Source: Bacteroides faecium
GTDB lineage: Bacteria > Bacteroidota > Bacteroidia > Bacteroidales > Bacteroidaceae
Length of the DNA: 64,000 nt
Assembly: GCF_012113595.1 (NCBI RefSeq)
Contig: NZ_CP050831.1
Coordinates: 5,952,001 to 6,016,000, forward strand
Reading direction: 5' to 3'
Positions 37,101 to 44,909 of this stretch are shown piece after piece. Numbering within the stretch: the stretch's first letter is position 1; the number at the start of each line of letters is the position of its first letter. The notes beneath the pieces were generated by a model. It was given only the letters and a program-made list of their open reading frames with translations. It searched no databases and had not been told where the DNA came from. Both the position numbers and the translations under genes were made by a program.

Positions 37101-37449
37101 ATGGACAGAAGAGAATAAAGATGGAAAATTTCCGGCATTAGCCACTCCCAATCGTAATCCGGCAGACTATCGGGCATTCTCTGATAAAAGATACCTTTAT
37201 AATTCACTTGATATCTGGGTCAAGAAATTGAGCTATGTACGTCTGCAAAATATACGCCTTGCATACCACATCCCATCCGAATGGTTGCACAAAGTAAATA
37301 TCGGAGGGGCTACCGTCGGACTGGAAGCCCGCAACTTGTTTGTATTCGGTAGCAGCTATAAGAACTATATGGATCCCGAATCTATGGGTAATCTTTATTC
37401 TACTCCGATTCCCAAATCCGTGACATTCAATCTTAGTCTCAACTTTTAA
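34114..37449 (+). CDS. SusC/RagA-type TonB-dependent outer-membrane transporter
   Basis: A 1111-aa transporter with signal peptide (to about residue 22), a CarboxypepD_reg-like domain (25-110: TITGVVISGEDNEPLIGASV), a plug domain (about 115-230: IRIRGTASLNGTQDPLWVLDGMP, ILKDAAATAIYGARAANGVIVVTT) and a 22-strand barrel ending in NLSLNF. There is no N-terminal STN domain, so it is not wired to a FecR-type anti-sigma factor. Together with SusD (10 bp downstream) it should form a pedal-bin importer. Linkage to a protease and no glycosidase suggests RagA-like peptide uptake. Confidence 0.93.
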   Translation: MRIKFLCIIICLFVNALASASAANRTITGVVISGEDNEPLIGASVYVHADDLKKAGASQTSLGTITDIDGKFSISVPEKVTRIHCSYIGFEEQAIVLQGEKKSYRIVLQPSAHALADVVVTGYQTLERRKLTAAISKVELSDAMVGATKSIDQALTGQIAGVAVTNTSGAPGAPAKIRIRGTASLNGTQDPLWVLDGMPLEGTDIPKLDDTKSDNDIVNIGQSSIAGLSPNDIESITILKDAAATAIYGARAANGVIVVTTKRGRTGKPVVNFNTKLTYTPNLDTSRLNLLNAEEKVNLELQLMSEPTYLLFGFIPTSVYEEKGGVATILKKYDLLNTFREKGWDGLSPEAQNAITRLKSINTDWNDILFRDAFTQEYNLSISGGSEKVTYYNSLGYTKENGNVPGVSFSRFNLTSKTSYQINRLLKVGISVFANRRKNQTFMTDSQGLTNPVYYSRIANPYFEPFDQNNNYIYDYEVVAGSVSNLNQGFNIYEERANTSKESINTAINSIFDAELRFNDQWKLTSQIGVQWEQLSQEEFAGMNSFNIRNQREKHTYEESEITKYIIPEGGMLKTTNSTTSQITWKIQGEYKNTFKDVHDIQIMAGSEIRKNWYENASSTGYGYDPKTLTFKNLNLRKQDLNDWKLKSKSYTENAFASFFANGSYTLKSRYTLGGSVRMDGSDLFGVDKKYRFLPIYSVSGMWRLSNEPFISQLKWIDNLAFRLSYGLQGNIDKTTSPFLVGSYGYVDIIPEGDEENITIDNAPNSKLRWEKTASYNAGIDFSVFNQSINLSVDYYYRKGTDLIGSKMLPLENGFTNMTVNWASMENKGIEVNLQTRNITTKDFSWYTSFNFAYNQNKVLRVMTNKTQATPSLEGYPVGAIFALKTKGIKPETGQILLENKEGKRVTIEELLQMTPTGDGYYDYGISAADQERELYSYIGTSDAPYTGGFMNTFNYRNWELNLNFSYNFGAHVKTTPSYHMDIDPARNLNRDILDRWTEENKDGKFPALATPNRNPADYRAFSDKRYLYNSLDIWVKKLSYVRLQNIRLAYHIPSEWLHKVNIGGATVGLEARNLFVFGSSYKNYMDPESMGNLYSTPIPKSVTFNLSLNF

Positions 37450-37459
37450 AGAAGAAAAT

Positions 37460-38800
37460 ATGCATATGATGAGAAAAATATACATCGCCACCATATTGAT
37501 AGGAAGCATCTTATTGAGTTCCTGTGACAGCTATTTGGATATCCAGCCCGTAGGCAAAGTAATACCCAATACATTGTCCGAATATCGTGCATTGCTAACT
37601 ACTGCTTATAACAAAGGTGCCAAAATAATTGACAAAGGCGTTATTGACTTTCGTAGTGATATGTCAATAGTCTCAACAAGTAGTACCGCACAAAATGCCT
37701 ACTCTGACATTGAAAAATGGAATGATATTACACCTAGTAGCACCACTAGGGAATTTCAATGGGAATCTTTCTACTCTGTCATATACTATGCCAATGCAAT
37801 CATTGACAAACAGAATCAAATAACAGAAGGAAGTCAGGAGGAAATAAACCAACTTGTAGGAGAAGCCTACCTACTAAGAGGATATACACATTTTATACTT
37901 GTAAATTTTTACGGTCAGCCCTATACCAAAGAGGGAGGCCCTGAGTCTAAATCTATTCCATTAAAATGGGATCTTGATCTGGAAGGAACCCCATCACGTA
38001 ATACCGTCAAAGAAATCTATACGGCAATCCTGGCAGATATCGAGTCAGCCCGTAAACTTATCAATCAAGAATCATGGAAAGAGAAGTATTCATACCGTTT
38101 CTCCTCATTATCTGTAGATGCTATGGAATCCCGTGTCAGACTATATATGGGAGAATGGGAAAAAGCCTATGCAGCCGCGGAACTGACATTAGCAAAAAAA
38201 TCGGATTTGGAAGATTTTAATAACGTAGACTCCAAACTTCCTAATAACTATGAATCGGTAGAAACAATTACAGCATACGAAGTTATATACTACAGTGTTT
38301 TTGCTGACCAAGCTCTGCTGGCCGCCTCATTCATGCAAAAATATGCAGCAAATCATGATCTACGTCCAGCCAAATATTATAGTACAGCAAATACAGATGG
38401 AAATTATCCTTCTTTAAAAAGCAAAGAAAACTGCACCTTCCGTACAGCAGAACTGTATCTTAATGCAGCAGAAGCAGCCGCTCATCTGAATAAGATAAAA
38501 GAAGCTCGTATCCGCTTACTACAACTTATGAAGAACCGTTATACGCCCGAAGGATATGAAGAAAAAGCAAATGCTGTGAATAAGATGGAAAAAGATGCGC
38601 TAATCACAGAGATTTTGGAAGAACGGGCGCGCGAACTAGCTTTTGAGGGACACCGTTGGTTTGATTTACGTCGCACAACTCGCCCTAGAATCCAAAAAGT
38701 TATAGATGGACAAACCTACATATTAGAGGAAAATGATTCACGCTACACATTACGGATTCCACAAGCGGCAATCGATGCAAATCCTGGATTATTAAACTAA
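37460..38800 (+). CDS. SusD/RagB-type surface lipoprotein
   Basis: A 446-aa lipoprotein; the lipobox is LLSSC and the mature part begins CDSYLDIQP, the classic SusD start. Helical TPR-like segments are visible (YLLRGYTHFILVNFYG, AELYLNAAEAAAHL) and the C-terminal EERARELAFEGHRWFDLRR is a strong SusD signature. At 446 residues it is short for the family, closer to RagB-like members. MMRK at 37466 is an alternative start. It caps the SusC channel and binds the ligand. Transcription ends at the hairpin at 38834-38871. Confidence 0.93.
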   Translation: MHMMRKIYIATILIGSILLSSCDSYLDIQPVGKVIPNTLSEYRALLTTAYNKGAKIIDKGVIDFRSDMSIVSTSSTAQNAYSDIEKWNDITPSSTTREFQWESFYSVIYYANAIIDKQNQITEGSQEEINQLVGEAYLLRGYTHFILVNFYGQPYTKEGGPESKSIPLKWDLDLEGTPSRNTVKEIYTAILADIESARKLINQESWKEKYSYRFSSLSVDAMESRVRLYMGEWEKAYAAAELTLAKKSDLEDFNNVDSKLPNNYESVETITAYEVIYYSVFADQALLAASFMQKYAANHDLRPAKYYSTANTDGNYPSLKSKENCTFRTAELYLNAAEAAAHLNKIKEARIRLLQLMKNRYTPEGYEEKANAVNKMEKDALITEILEERARELAFEGHRWFDLRRTTRPRIQKVIDGQTYILEENDSRYTLRIPQAAIDANPGLLN

Positions 38801-38833
38801 AAGTTTATTTATCCTTCCCAATTATAATCTGAT

Positions 38834-38875
38834 AAAACTCCTCTTGCAGCCTCATTTGTAAAAGGAGTTTTTTTT
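38834..38875 (+). terminator. Rho-independent terminator of the metalloprotease-SusCD operon
   Basis: Stem AAAACTCCT (38834-38842) / AGGAGTTTT (38863-38871) with a 20-nt loop, running into a T-run. It lies 34 bp after the SusD stop. Confidence 0.75.
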
Positions 38876-38950
38876 ATTCCCCCCCACCACTAACCCGACA
38901 TTTTACTCTACACTTCCCGTTTGTTCTAAAATCTTTATCCCCAAAACGCA

Positions 38951-38980
38951 TTGTCATATGCCAGGAAAATAATATCTTTG
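38951..38980 (+). promoter_or_regulatory. Promoter of the structured leader / WG-repeat gene
   Basis: TTG (38951-38953) and TATCTTTG (38973-38980) with a 19-bp spacer match the Bacteroides promoter pattern well. Transcription would start near 38987, giving a leader of about 240 nt before the ATG at 39231. Confidence 0.65.
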
Positions 38981-38986
38981 TAGCGA

Positions 38987-39230
38987 CTTATTACGATAAA
39001 TAACGTAGAAGCGTTTAGAATATTATCTCTATTCAGAATCTGGTAAATTCATCAACGGTGAGATAATGACAACTAAGCGTTCACGTCTTTGTTATACAAG
39101 GGCGTGGACTCTGTTGTTCATTCGCCGTTGGGCTTACCAGAGCCTTGAATAGGATGAACTAACGACGTCCACGCTTCTTCTGTATATACACGGTATCAGG
39201 GACGCTTACCGCCACAAACAATCAATAAGT
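38987..39230 (+). ncRNA. Structured leader RNA with mutually exclusive hairpins (candidate regulatory RNA)
   Basis: Several strong helices are visible. P1: AGCGTTTAG (39010-39018) with CTAAGCGTT (39073-39081), continued by ATTATCTC (39022-39029) with GAGATAAT (39060-39067). P2: GCGTGGAC (39102-39109) with GTCCACGC (39167-39174), continued inward by GTTCAT/ATGAAC. P3: CGGTA/TACCG near 39191-39211. An alternative helix ACGTCTTT (39083-39090) with AAGGGCGT (39098-39105, including wobble pairs) uses bases of P2 and so competes with it. It could be a riboswitch-like leader or a stand-alone RNA. It resembles no family I can name. Confidence 0.5.
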
Positions 39231-39914
39231 ATGAGCAACACTATTACAAAGCTCTTTGCGTCTTTTTTAGCTTATGGGGTAGCTAATAAAAAAAAACGTT
39301 TCTCGGCAATCGGTCGTTTTGCGGAAGGGTTAGCTCCCGCCAAAGGAAAAATCCAGTGGGGATACATCAACAAAGGATATGACATTGTCATTCCCCTAAA
39401 GTACGAACGGGCTTTTTCCTTTAAGGGAGGATTGGCGATGGTAGTACTTAACTCACAATATGGATATATTGATTGCACGGGACAAATACAGATACCTCTA
39501 AAATTCTCGGCAGCCCACTCATTCGAAGAAGAATGTGCACGAGTATGTAACAATGGACTATGGGGATTGATTGACAGACAAGGAAACTACATTCTGCCTC
39601 CGACATACAACCAGATGGAGCAGTTTACAGAAGGACTAGCCCTCGTCTCACTACATAACAAGGTGGGCTTTATTAACATGAAAGGCAAAATCGTTATTCC
39701 TTTGGAATATGACAACGGCTGTCCTTTCTCAGAAGGACTGGCTGCCGTCTGCATCGAAAGCCAGTCGTCCAAATGGGGATATATAGACAAGAACAACAAG
39801 GAAATACTTCCTTTTAAATATGATATTGCAGAACCCTTTTATAGCAATATAGCTCGAGTGGGTCTCTATGGAAAAAGCATGAAAATCAACAAACAGGGCA
39901 GTGAATGTCTATAA
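39231..39914 (+). CDS. WG-repeat protein
   Basis: A 227-aa protein made of about five WG repeats, each with the pattern [WY]GYI-x(n)-G-x-IVIP-LKYE-x-A-x-FxxGLA (for example KIQWGYINKGYDIVIPLKY, SKWGYIDKNNKEILPFKY). WG repeats are beta-rich and often surface or envelope associated, with no defined activity. There is no clear signal peptide, only a slightly hydrophobic N-terminus (LFASFLAYGVA). It is preceded by a long structured leader and followed by a strong hairpin before the alanine dehydrogenase gene. Confidence 0.82.
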   Translation: MSNTITKLFASFLAYGVANKKKRFSAIGRFAEGLAPAKGKIQWGYINKGYDIVIPLKYERAFSFKGGLAMVVLNSQYGYIDCTGQIQIPLKFSAAHSFEEECARVCNNGLWGLIDRQGNYILPPTYNQMEQFTEGLALVSLHNKVGFINMKGKIVIPLEYDNGCPFSEGLAAVCIESQSSKWGYIDKNNKEILPFKYDIAEPFYSNIARVGLYGKSMKINKQGSECL

Positions 39915-39967
39915 ACAACCACTCTACGCATTTATTCATCTCAACAAACGACATTCTGTTCTAAAAC

Positions 39968-40005
39968 ATCCCCTTACGAATAACAACGTAAGGGGATTAT
40001 TCGTA
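39968..40005 (+). terminator. Terminator-like hairpin with alternative pairing between WG-repeat and ald genes
   Basis: Perfect 11-bp stem ATCCCCTTACG (39968-39978) / CGTAAGGGGAT (39987-39997). A competing helix TACGAATAA (39975-39983) / TTATTCGTA (39997-40005) shares bases with it. The first stem ends the upstream transcript plausibly, although the following T-run is short. The overlap also fits an attenuator for ald, which starts 36 bp downstream. Confidence 0.55.
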
Positions 40006-40040
40006 CATTCGACCATGTTAAACCCTTAATATGTAACATT

Positions 40041-41147
40041 ATGGTCATCGGAATACCCAAAGAAATCAAGAACAATGAGAACCGCGTAGGGATGACGCCT
40101 TCCGGAGTAGCCGAAGTGGTGAAGCAAGGGCATCAAGTATATATCCAGCATACAGCAGGAATCAACAGCGGTTTCCCGGATGAAGCGTATCAAGCTGTCG
40201 GTGCACAAATTCTGCCAACGATAGAAGATATTTATGCCATTGCCGAGATGATCGTAAAAGTAAAGGAACCGATAGCTCCCGAATATAAGCTCATCAGAAA
40301 AGAACAGGTATTATTTACCTACTTCCACTTTGCTTCCGACAGAGATCTGACACTTGCCATGCTTGCCAATAAATCAATATGCCTGGCCTACGAAACTGTA
40401 GAGAAAGCCGACCACTCATTACCCCTGTTAATACCCATGAGCGAAGTAGCCGGACGAATGTCCATCCAAGAAGGCGCCCGTTTTCTGGAAAAGCCACAAG
40501 GGGGAAAAGGAATTCTTTTAGGCGGTGTTCCGGGAGTGAAACCTGCCAAGGTCTTGATTTTAGGTGGCGGAATCGTAGGTAGCAATGCTGCGCAAATGGC
40601 TGCCGGGATGGGAGCAGACGTAACAATTGCAGATATAAACCTGGCTCGTCTGCGTTATTTGAGCGAGACACTGCCTAAGAATGTAAAAACGCTGTACGCA
40701 TCCGAATTAAGAATAAGAAAAGAATTACCGGACGTCGACTTGGTTATCGGGTCCGTACTGATACCCGGCGATAAAGCACCACATCTGATTACAAAAGAAA
40801 TGCTTTCAATGATGCAACCCGGTACAGTATTGGTAGACGTAGCAATAGACCAGGGGGGCTGTTTTGAGACATCTCACCCAACAACTCACAGTGCGCCGAC
40901 TTATGTCGTAGACGGTATCGTTCACTATGCGGTAGCCAATATCCCGGGAGCTGTCCCCTATACTTCCACTTTGGCTCTTACCAACGCTACCCTGCCCTAT
41001 GTTATCGCTCTAGCAAACAAGGGCTGGAAAAAAGCTTGCAAAGACGATCCGGCACTGGCACTCGGATTGAATATTATAGAAGGAAAAATCGTTTATAAAG
41101 CCATAGCCGATGTGTTTGGCTTGAAATACGAACCTGTCAGCCTATAA
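40041..41147 (+). CDS. ald: Alanine dehydrogenase
   Basis: A 368-aa enzyme catalysing NAD-dependent reversible deamination of L-alanine to pyruvate and ammonia. The N-terminal signature MVIGIPKEIKNNENRVGMTP contains the substrate-binding Arg/Lys region. The Rossmann motif LGGGIVGSNAAQMA and VDVAIDQGGCFET are characteristic. The length fits the family (about 370). No separate promoter is evident, so expression may depend on read-through past the hairpin at 39968-40005. It ends 15 bp before a dispersed inverted-repeat element. Confidence 0.95.
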   Translation: MVIGIPKEIKNNENRVGMTPSGVAEVVKQGHQVYIQHTAGINSGFPDEAYQAVGAQILPTIEDIYAIAEMIVKVKEPIAPEYKLIRKEQVLFTYFHFASDRDLTLAMLANKSICLAYETVEKADHSLPLLIPMSEVAGRMSIQEGARFLEKPQGGKGILLGGVPGVKPAKVLILGGGIVGSNAAQMAAGMGADVTIADINLARLRYLSETLPKNVKTLYASELRIRKELPDVDLVIGSVLIPGDKAPHLITKEMLSMMQPGTVLVDVAIDQGGCFETSHPTTHSAPTYVVDGIVHYAVANIPGAVPYTSTLALTNATLPYVIALANKGWKKACKDDPALALGLNIIEGKIVYKAIADVFGLKYEPVSL

Positions 41148-41161
41148 TAAATGGGATTTTT

Positions 41162-41245
41162 TTAGGCACGGATAACACGGATTTCACGGTTTTTAGAAAT
41201 ATGATTGCATAAAGCAACAGCGTAATCCGCGTAATCCGTGCCTAA
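41162..41245. repeat. Dispersed ~85-bp inverted-repeat element, copy 2
   Basis: Starts TTAGGCACGGATAACACGG and ends CGTAATCCGTGCCTAA, nearly identical in both arms to the copy at 2618-2702 but with a different centre. It lies in the 154-bp gap between the convergent ald and FabK-like genes, where it may act as a bidirectional transcription stop. Confidence 0.85.
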
Positions 41246-41301
41246 AATGGCAACATCCCGCATGGAAACTTTGCTGGGGCGCTACGCCCCTAAATTATCA
41301 T

Positions 41302-42246
41302 TTATCTTTCAAAGAAATATTTCTTCTCTACCGCTTGCCGATAAGATTCAACCAATTCGCTCATTACCTCTACCACCGACTGCCGACGGGATATTATTGC
41401 CGAAACCTGTCCTATTTCCAGCTCACCTTCCTCTAAGTCACCTTCAAACATCCCTTTCTTTGCTCGCCCTCTTCCCAGCAGGGTTCGTAATTCTTCGGAA
41501 GAAGCACCACTATCTTCCGCCTTTTCCACTGCATATCGGAAATCATTCTTTACCAAACGTGTCGGAGCCAGTTTCTTTAATAATAACTTAGTGTCCCCCT
41601 CGCCAAGACTCAGGCAATAATCCTTAAACACCGGACTTGCAGAGCTCTCTTCGGTCAAGGCGAAACGAGTACCTATCTGCACTCCCTCAGCCCCCAATAC
41701 CATAGCAGCCAATATCCCTTCTCCCGTACCAATACCGCCAGCAGCTATCAAAGGCAAGGTCGTAGCCTCACGCACAGCAGGAATCAGGCAGAAAGTTGTT
41801 GTTTCCTCACGACCATTATGCCCGCCGGCTTCAAAACCTTCAGCCACCACAGCATCCACTCCCGCTTCCTCACATTTCACTGCAAAACGAGAGGAAGAAA
41901 CTACATGAACAACTTTTATTCCACGTTCTTTCAGCCATCCTGTCCATGTTTTCGGATTTCCGGCAGAAGTAAAAACAATCTTCACTCCTTCTTCCACCAC
42001 AATATTCATTATTTCTTCTATTTGAGGATACATCAAAGGGATATTCACGCCAAAAGGAAGCTCCGTAGCTGCACGGCATTTACGAATATGCTCGCGTAAA
42101 GTTTCGGGATGCATAGAACCTGCACCAATCAGACCTAAGCCACCCGCATTGCTCACTGCGGAAGCCAGCCGCCAACCGCTACACCATACCATTCCACCTT
42201 GAATTATAGGATACTGTATTCCTAGAAGAGAAGTTATTCTATTCAT
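41302..42246 (-). CDS. FabK-like enoyl-ACP reductase / nitronate monooxygenase family protein
   Basis: A 314-aa FMN-dependent TIM-barrel protein. The N-terminus LLGIQYPIIQGGMVW, the AEGFEAGGHNG motif and IAAGGIGTGEGILAAMVLGAEGVQIGTRF are shared by FabK (last step of fatty-acid elongation) and nitronate monooxygenases. The sequence alone does not fully separate them. The length and the GGHNG context lean towards FabK. I used Met at 42246 (MNRITSLLG) because the family usually begins just before this segment; 42255 is the longer frame. It stands alone between two gaps. Confidence 0.8.
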   Translation of the reverse strand: MNRITSLLGIQYPIIQGGMVWCSGWRLASAVSNAGGLGLIGAGSMHPETLREHIRKCRAATELPFGVNIPLMYPQIEEIMNIVVEEGVKIVFTSAGNPKTWTGWLKERGIKVVHVVSSSRFAVKCEEAGVDAVVAEGFEAGGHNGREETTTFCLIPAVREATTLPLIAAGGIGTGEGILAAMVLGAEGVQIGTRFALTEESSASPVFKDYCLSLGEGDTKLLLKKLAPTRLVKNDFRYAVEKAEDSGASSEELRTLLGRGRAKKGMFEGDLEEGELEIGQVSAIISRRQSVVEVMSELVESYRQAVEKKYFFER

Positions 42247-42413
42247 AATTAACAATTTATCAATGCGCTAATAATCTCATCCCCCATAAGAAACCGGGTT
42301 ATTTACTAATGCGCTAATACAACAATATACAAATATATAAATTATTCAATTACAAACACTCTCCGGTCAAGTATATTGTCGTATCGCAACATTAGTACAT
42401 ATATATAACGCCC

Positions 42414-43142
42414 TTACCGGGCAATCTGTTCGATTGGTTTATTTATCAATACAGTCGTCGAGTCTCCGTAAGTCCGTAAGACTTCCAACGTGCGGGCACG
42501 ATTATCCCTTCCCTTCTTATTCCAAAAATCTTTTGTAAAGACAGCCATCAAGTCAAGCCCTCCGATGGTTCCGCCATTGATATACACCCCACTCCCTCCA
42601 AATAAAGGAATAGGACTGTCCATCACTACCGAATTTACAAACATCCCATTGGCACGCTCACTCAACTGGCGGAAACGTACTCCGCTCGCCTGTATCTCAT
42701 CCAAAGACTTACGCATTCCCTTTGCCATCGGATTACGCGCCCAATTGGAGTATGATCTCTGATGCCGTAGTTCGTAGAAAGGATCTCCCCGCCAGGTATT
42801 CTTATCCACCCTTATCTTTTTCTGATAGACAGGATCCCAATTAAAACGGGTATTTGCCTTATACGGCATCAGGCTCAACACCACTTTCGGTTTAGGTAAT
42901 GCTTCGGGTAGCGATTCGTCAGGCAGCATCCAATTCTTCTCCTCCGACATCCGGGGAGTTCCTACCGCACTACCGAAATCAATCGACTTTACAGCATCCA
43001 TATTTAAGTGCAACTCCTGGTCACTATCCAGCAACTTCTTCAGATGCAATGAGTCTTGCGCCGTCCAGACTTGCGAATACGCAAGTAAAGTTACAAAACA
43101 CAATGCCATAGTTGCCAAAAAACGTTTCATCAATCTATTCAT
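42414..43142 (-). CDS. Exported Bacteroidales protein, tentatively DUF4858
   Basis: A 242-aa protein with a signal peptide ending near LLAYSQ. The mature part starts VWTAQDSLHLKKLLDSD and contains FGGSGVYINGGTIGGLDLMAVFTKDFWNKKGRDN near the C-terminus. I believe it belongs to a Bacteroides-restricted DUF (4858), but this is from memory of the pattern. It is the last gene of the ECF sigma operon (45444 to 42414). Its mature N-terminus (SQVWTA) resembles that of the 39-aa peptide encoded just upstream (AQWTAE). MKRF at 43130 is an alternative start. Confidence 0.6.
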   Translation of the reverse strand: MNRLMKRFLATMALCFVTLLAYSQVWTAQDSLHLKKLLDSDQELHLNMDAVKSIDFGSAVGTPRMSEEKNWMLPDESLPEALPKPKVVLSLMPYKANTRFNWDPVYQKKIRVDKNTWRGDPFYELRHQRSYSNWARNPMAKGMRKSLDEIQASGVRFRQLSERANGMFVNSVVMDSPIPLFGGSGVYINGGTIGGLDLMAVFTKDFWNKKGRDNRARTLEVLRTYGDSTTVLINKPIEQIAR

Positions 43143-43162
43143 CCTCTTTATACTTTCATTAC

Positions 43163-43282
43163 CTAATACCTTTCAAACGCTTCATACATACCTGCCTCAA
43201 CCCGATTTTCAGCAGTCCATTGAGCGTAGCAAGCCCCTGTCAGCAGTAAAAAGACTACTGATACAAACAAACGTTCCCACAT
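43163..43282 (-). CDS. Small exported peptide (39 aa) in the ECF sigma operon
   Basis: A 120-nt frame begins MWERLFVSVVFLLLTGACYA, a clear signal-peptide pattern, followed by a short polar mature part of about 20 residues starting QWTAENRVEAG. It fills the gap between the lipoprotein gene (ends 43327) and the tentative DUF4858 gene (starts 43142), on the same strand, with 44 and 20 bp spacing. The mature start resembles that of the next protein. A lipobox reading (LLTGAC) is also possible. Short length limits certainty. Confidence 0.5.
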   Translation of the reverse strand: MWERLFVSVVFLLLTGACYAQWTAENRVEAGMYEAFERY

Positions 43283-43326
43283 GAATGTTCTCTATTTTTT
43301 ATTCCGAACGCAACTCCTTTTTAGTG

Positions 43327-43857
43327 TCACCACCAACGATAGCCCGATCCGCAAAGCGGTTCGTCATAACACGGATCAATCGTCCACCGTGTCTTCGGAT
43401 ATTGCCGTTCTTCCCACCAACTACGATAGCAAGCGGCTGCATCGATCACTTCCTCGTCGGTCAGAAAATAGATTGCTTCATAATTTTCAGCATTCGCCAA
43501 TACCATTTTGCAACCCATTGACGGCGGTATGCCCTGACGGATATACTCAATCACCCAAAGCATACATTCACCCAAACGAATCTTACCGTTGTTCGTATTA
43601 TAAACCGACGGAAAAGAGGGGATAATTGTCAGATCTTCTGCATATTTCAAAAGTTCGGGAATGTCCTCTTCCATGAAATGAGGAACTTCCACCACTCCTT
43701 TATCATTCTTCATCTTATACGTGCCCGACTTCAATTGCTTCACAAAAAGAGCAACATCAGGGTTGTTATAATCCATTTCTTCGCTGCTGCATCCACTGAA
43801 AGATACAATCAGGCAAAGTGCCATCCACAGCATTACAAGTGTTTTTTTCATTTTCAT
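43327..43857 (-). CDS. Small lipoprotein, tentatively DUF4943
   Basis: A 176-aa lipoprotein. The N-terminus MKMKKTLVMLWMALCLIVSFSGC has a lipobox ending in Cys (SFSGC). The mature part (SSEEMDYNNPDVALFVKQLKSGTY) resembles Bacteroides DUF4943 proteins as I remember them. Start 43857 leaves 5 bp after the anti-sigma/barrel gene; the longer frame (43887) would overlap it. Function is unknown. Its operon position suggests that it belongs to the envelope response controlled by the sigma factor. Confidence 0.65.
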   Translation of the reverse strand: MKMKKTLVMLWMALCLIVSFSGCSSEEMDYNNPDVALFVKQLKSGTYKMKNDKGVVEVPHFMEEDIPELLKYAEDLTIIPSFPSVYNTNNGKIRLGECMLWVIEYIRQGIPPSMGCKMVLANAENYEAIYFLTDEEVIDAAACYRSWWEERQYPKTRWTIDPCYDEPLCGSGYRWW

Positions 43858-43862
43858 AAGGA

Positions 43863-44909
43863 TTAATACGTCATGCGAAGTCCGCAAAGTAAATTAAAAT
43901 TAGTCGGCCGTTTCGTGCGTACCGTAGCCAGTTTCGAATCCGTGCTGAAATGGTGCGAAATACCGGGTTCGACAAAAAGCGCAAGTCGGTCGTTAATCTT
44001 ATAATTGATTCCAATGCCGGCAGTCACTGCCAGTTGGATAGGTTCTTCCTTGAAGCTATTGTCCGGCGCGCCGGCGATGCATTTATCCGCTATCCCGCCT
44101 ACAGTAGCGTAAAGGTCAACTTTCTTTGTATCTATCAGCGTCACGTTTACCCGGACAGGGATACCCAAATAGTGCAAATGTTGTCCTGCCGAACGGAGAT
44201 TTGAATAAAGCAATCCGGTTTCTATTCCCAGATAATCATTCAGTTTCCGTTCTACTGTCACACCTGCAGAAATTGGCATCTTATACGTACCGCCATCTGC
44301 CGGAAGTGCCGTGCCTAACTGCGCTTTTATCGCCCAGCGATCTCTCTTCACAACTTTTTCGGGAGTAACAGCCGGACTTGCAGTTTCTTCCTGCACGGCA
44401 GATGATTCCGTATTTCCATTTGCAGCCTGCCAATAACCATTATAACCTTGATTACCGTAACGATTGCCACTTCCCGCAGTAGTTGACGAAAAAGAGAACG
44501 ACATGGAGAAGGTAATAGAAAGCGAATCCTCCTCTTCTATACATTGTGACAACATACCAAAAGACTTAGGAGCCGGTTTCGGTAAAACAGGTTCCACCGG
44601 CAACGGCAATTGATTGACACGTATCCCGTCTCCGTCCATCTGCCCGCCATTCGTCACGGCTATCTTCGTAAAAGCTTCTTCCATCTCTTCCTTGGGAGAG
44701 AAATACAGGAAAGTAGCCGATGAAGCCGCCAGGACGAGCAACACAGATGCCGCAGCCGCCACACGGAAGAGCAGGATCCGACGGCGATGTTGGCAAGCCA
44801 CAGGAATATCCTGCGAGAGCTCTTCCCAAAAGCCATCCCGGACACTCATCCCCGCATCAGCGAGACGTGTGCGAAACAGATCGGTTATTTCATCATTTTC
44901 TTTCTTCAT
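43863..44909 (-). CDS. Anti-sigma-like protein fused to an outer-membrane beta-barrel-like domain
   Basis: A 348-aa protein. Residues 1-40 form a cytoplasmic helical region (EITDLFRTRLADAGMSVRDGFWEEL) like Bacteroides anti-sigma factors. One membrane helix follows (about 45-70), then a low-complexity linker rich in Pro, Gly, Asn and Ser. The C-terminal porin-like beta region (about 190-348) has alternating strands such as YLGIETGLLYSNLRS and LALFVEPGISHHF and ends in LRMTY. The gene overlaps the sigma gene by 17 bp, as expected for a sigma/anti-sigma pair. Combining an inner-membrane helix with a barrel-like domain is topologically odd. Confidence 0.75.
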   Translation of the reverse strand: MKKENDEITDLFRTRLADAGMSVRDGFWEELSQDIPVACQHRRRILLFRVAAAASVLLVLAASSATFLYFSPKEEMEEAFTKIAVTNGGQMDGDGIRVNQLPLPVEPVLPKPAPKSFGMLSQCIEEEDSLSITFSMSFSFSSTTAGSGNRYGNQGYNGYWQAANGNTESSAVQEETASPAVTPEKVVKRDRWAIKAQLGTALPADGGTYKMPISAGVTVERKLNDYLGIETGLLYSNLRSAGQHLHYLGIPVRVNVTLIDTKKVDLYATVGGIADKCIAGAPDNSFKEEPIQLAVTAGIGINYKINDRLALFVEPGISHHFSTDSKLATVRTKRPTNFNLLCGLRMTY

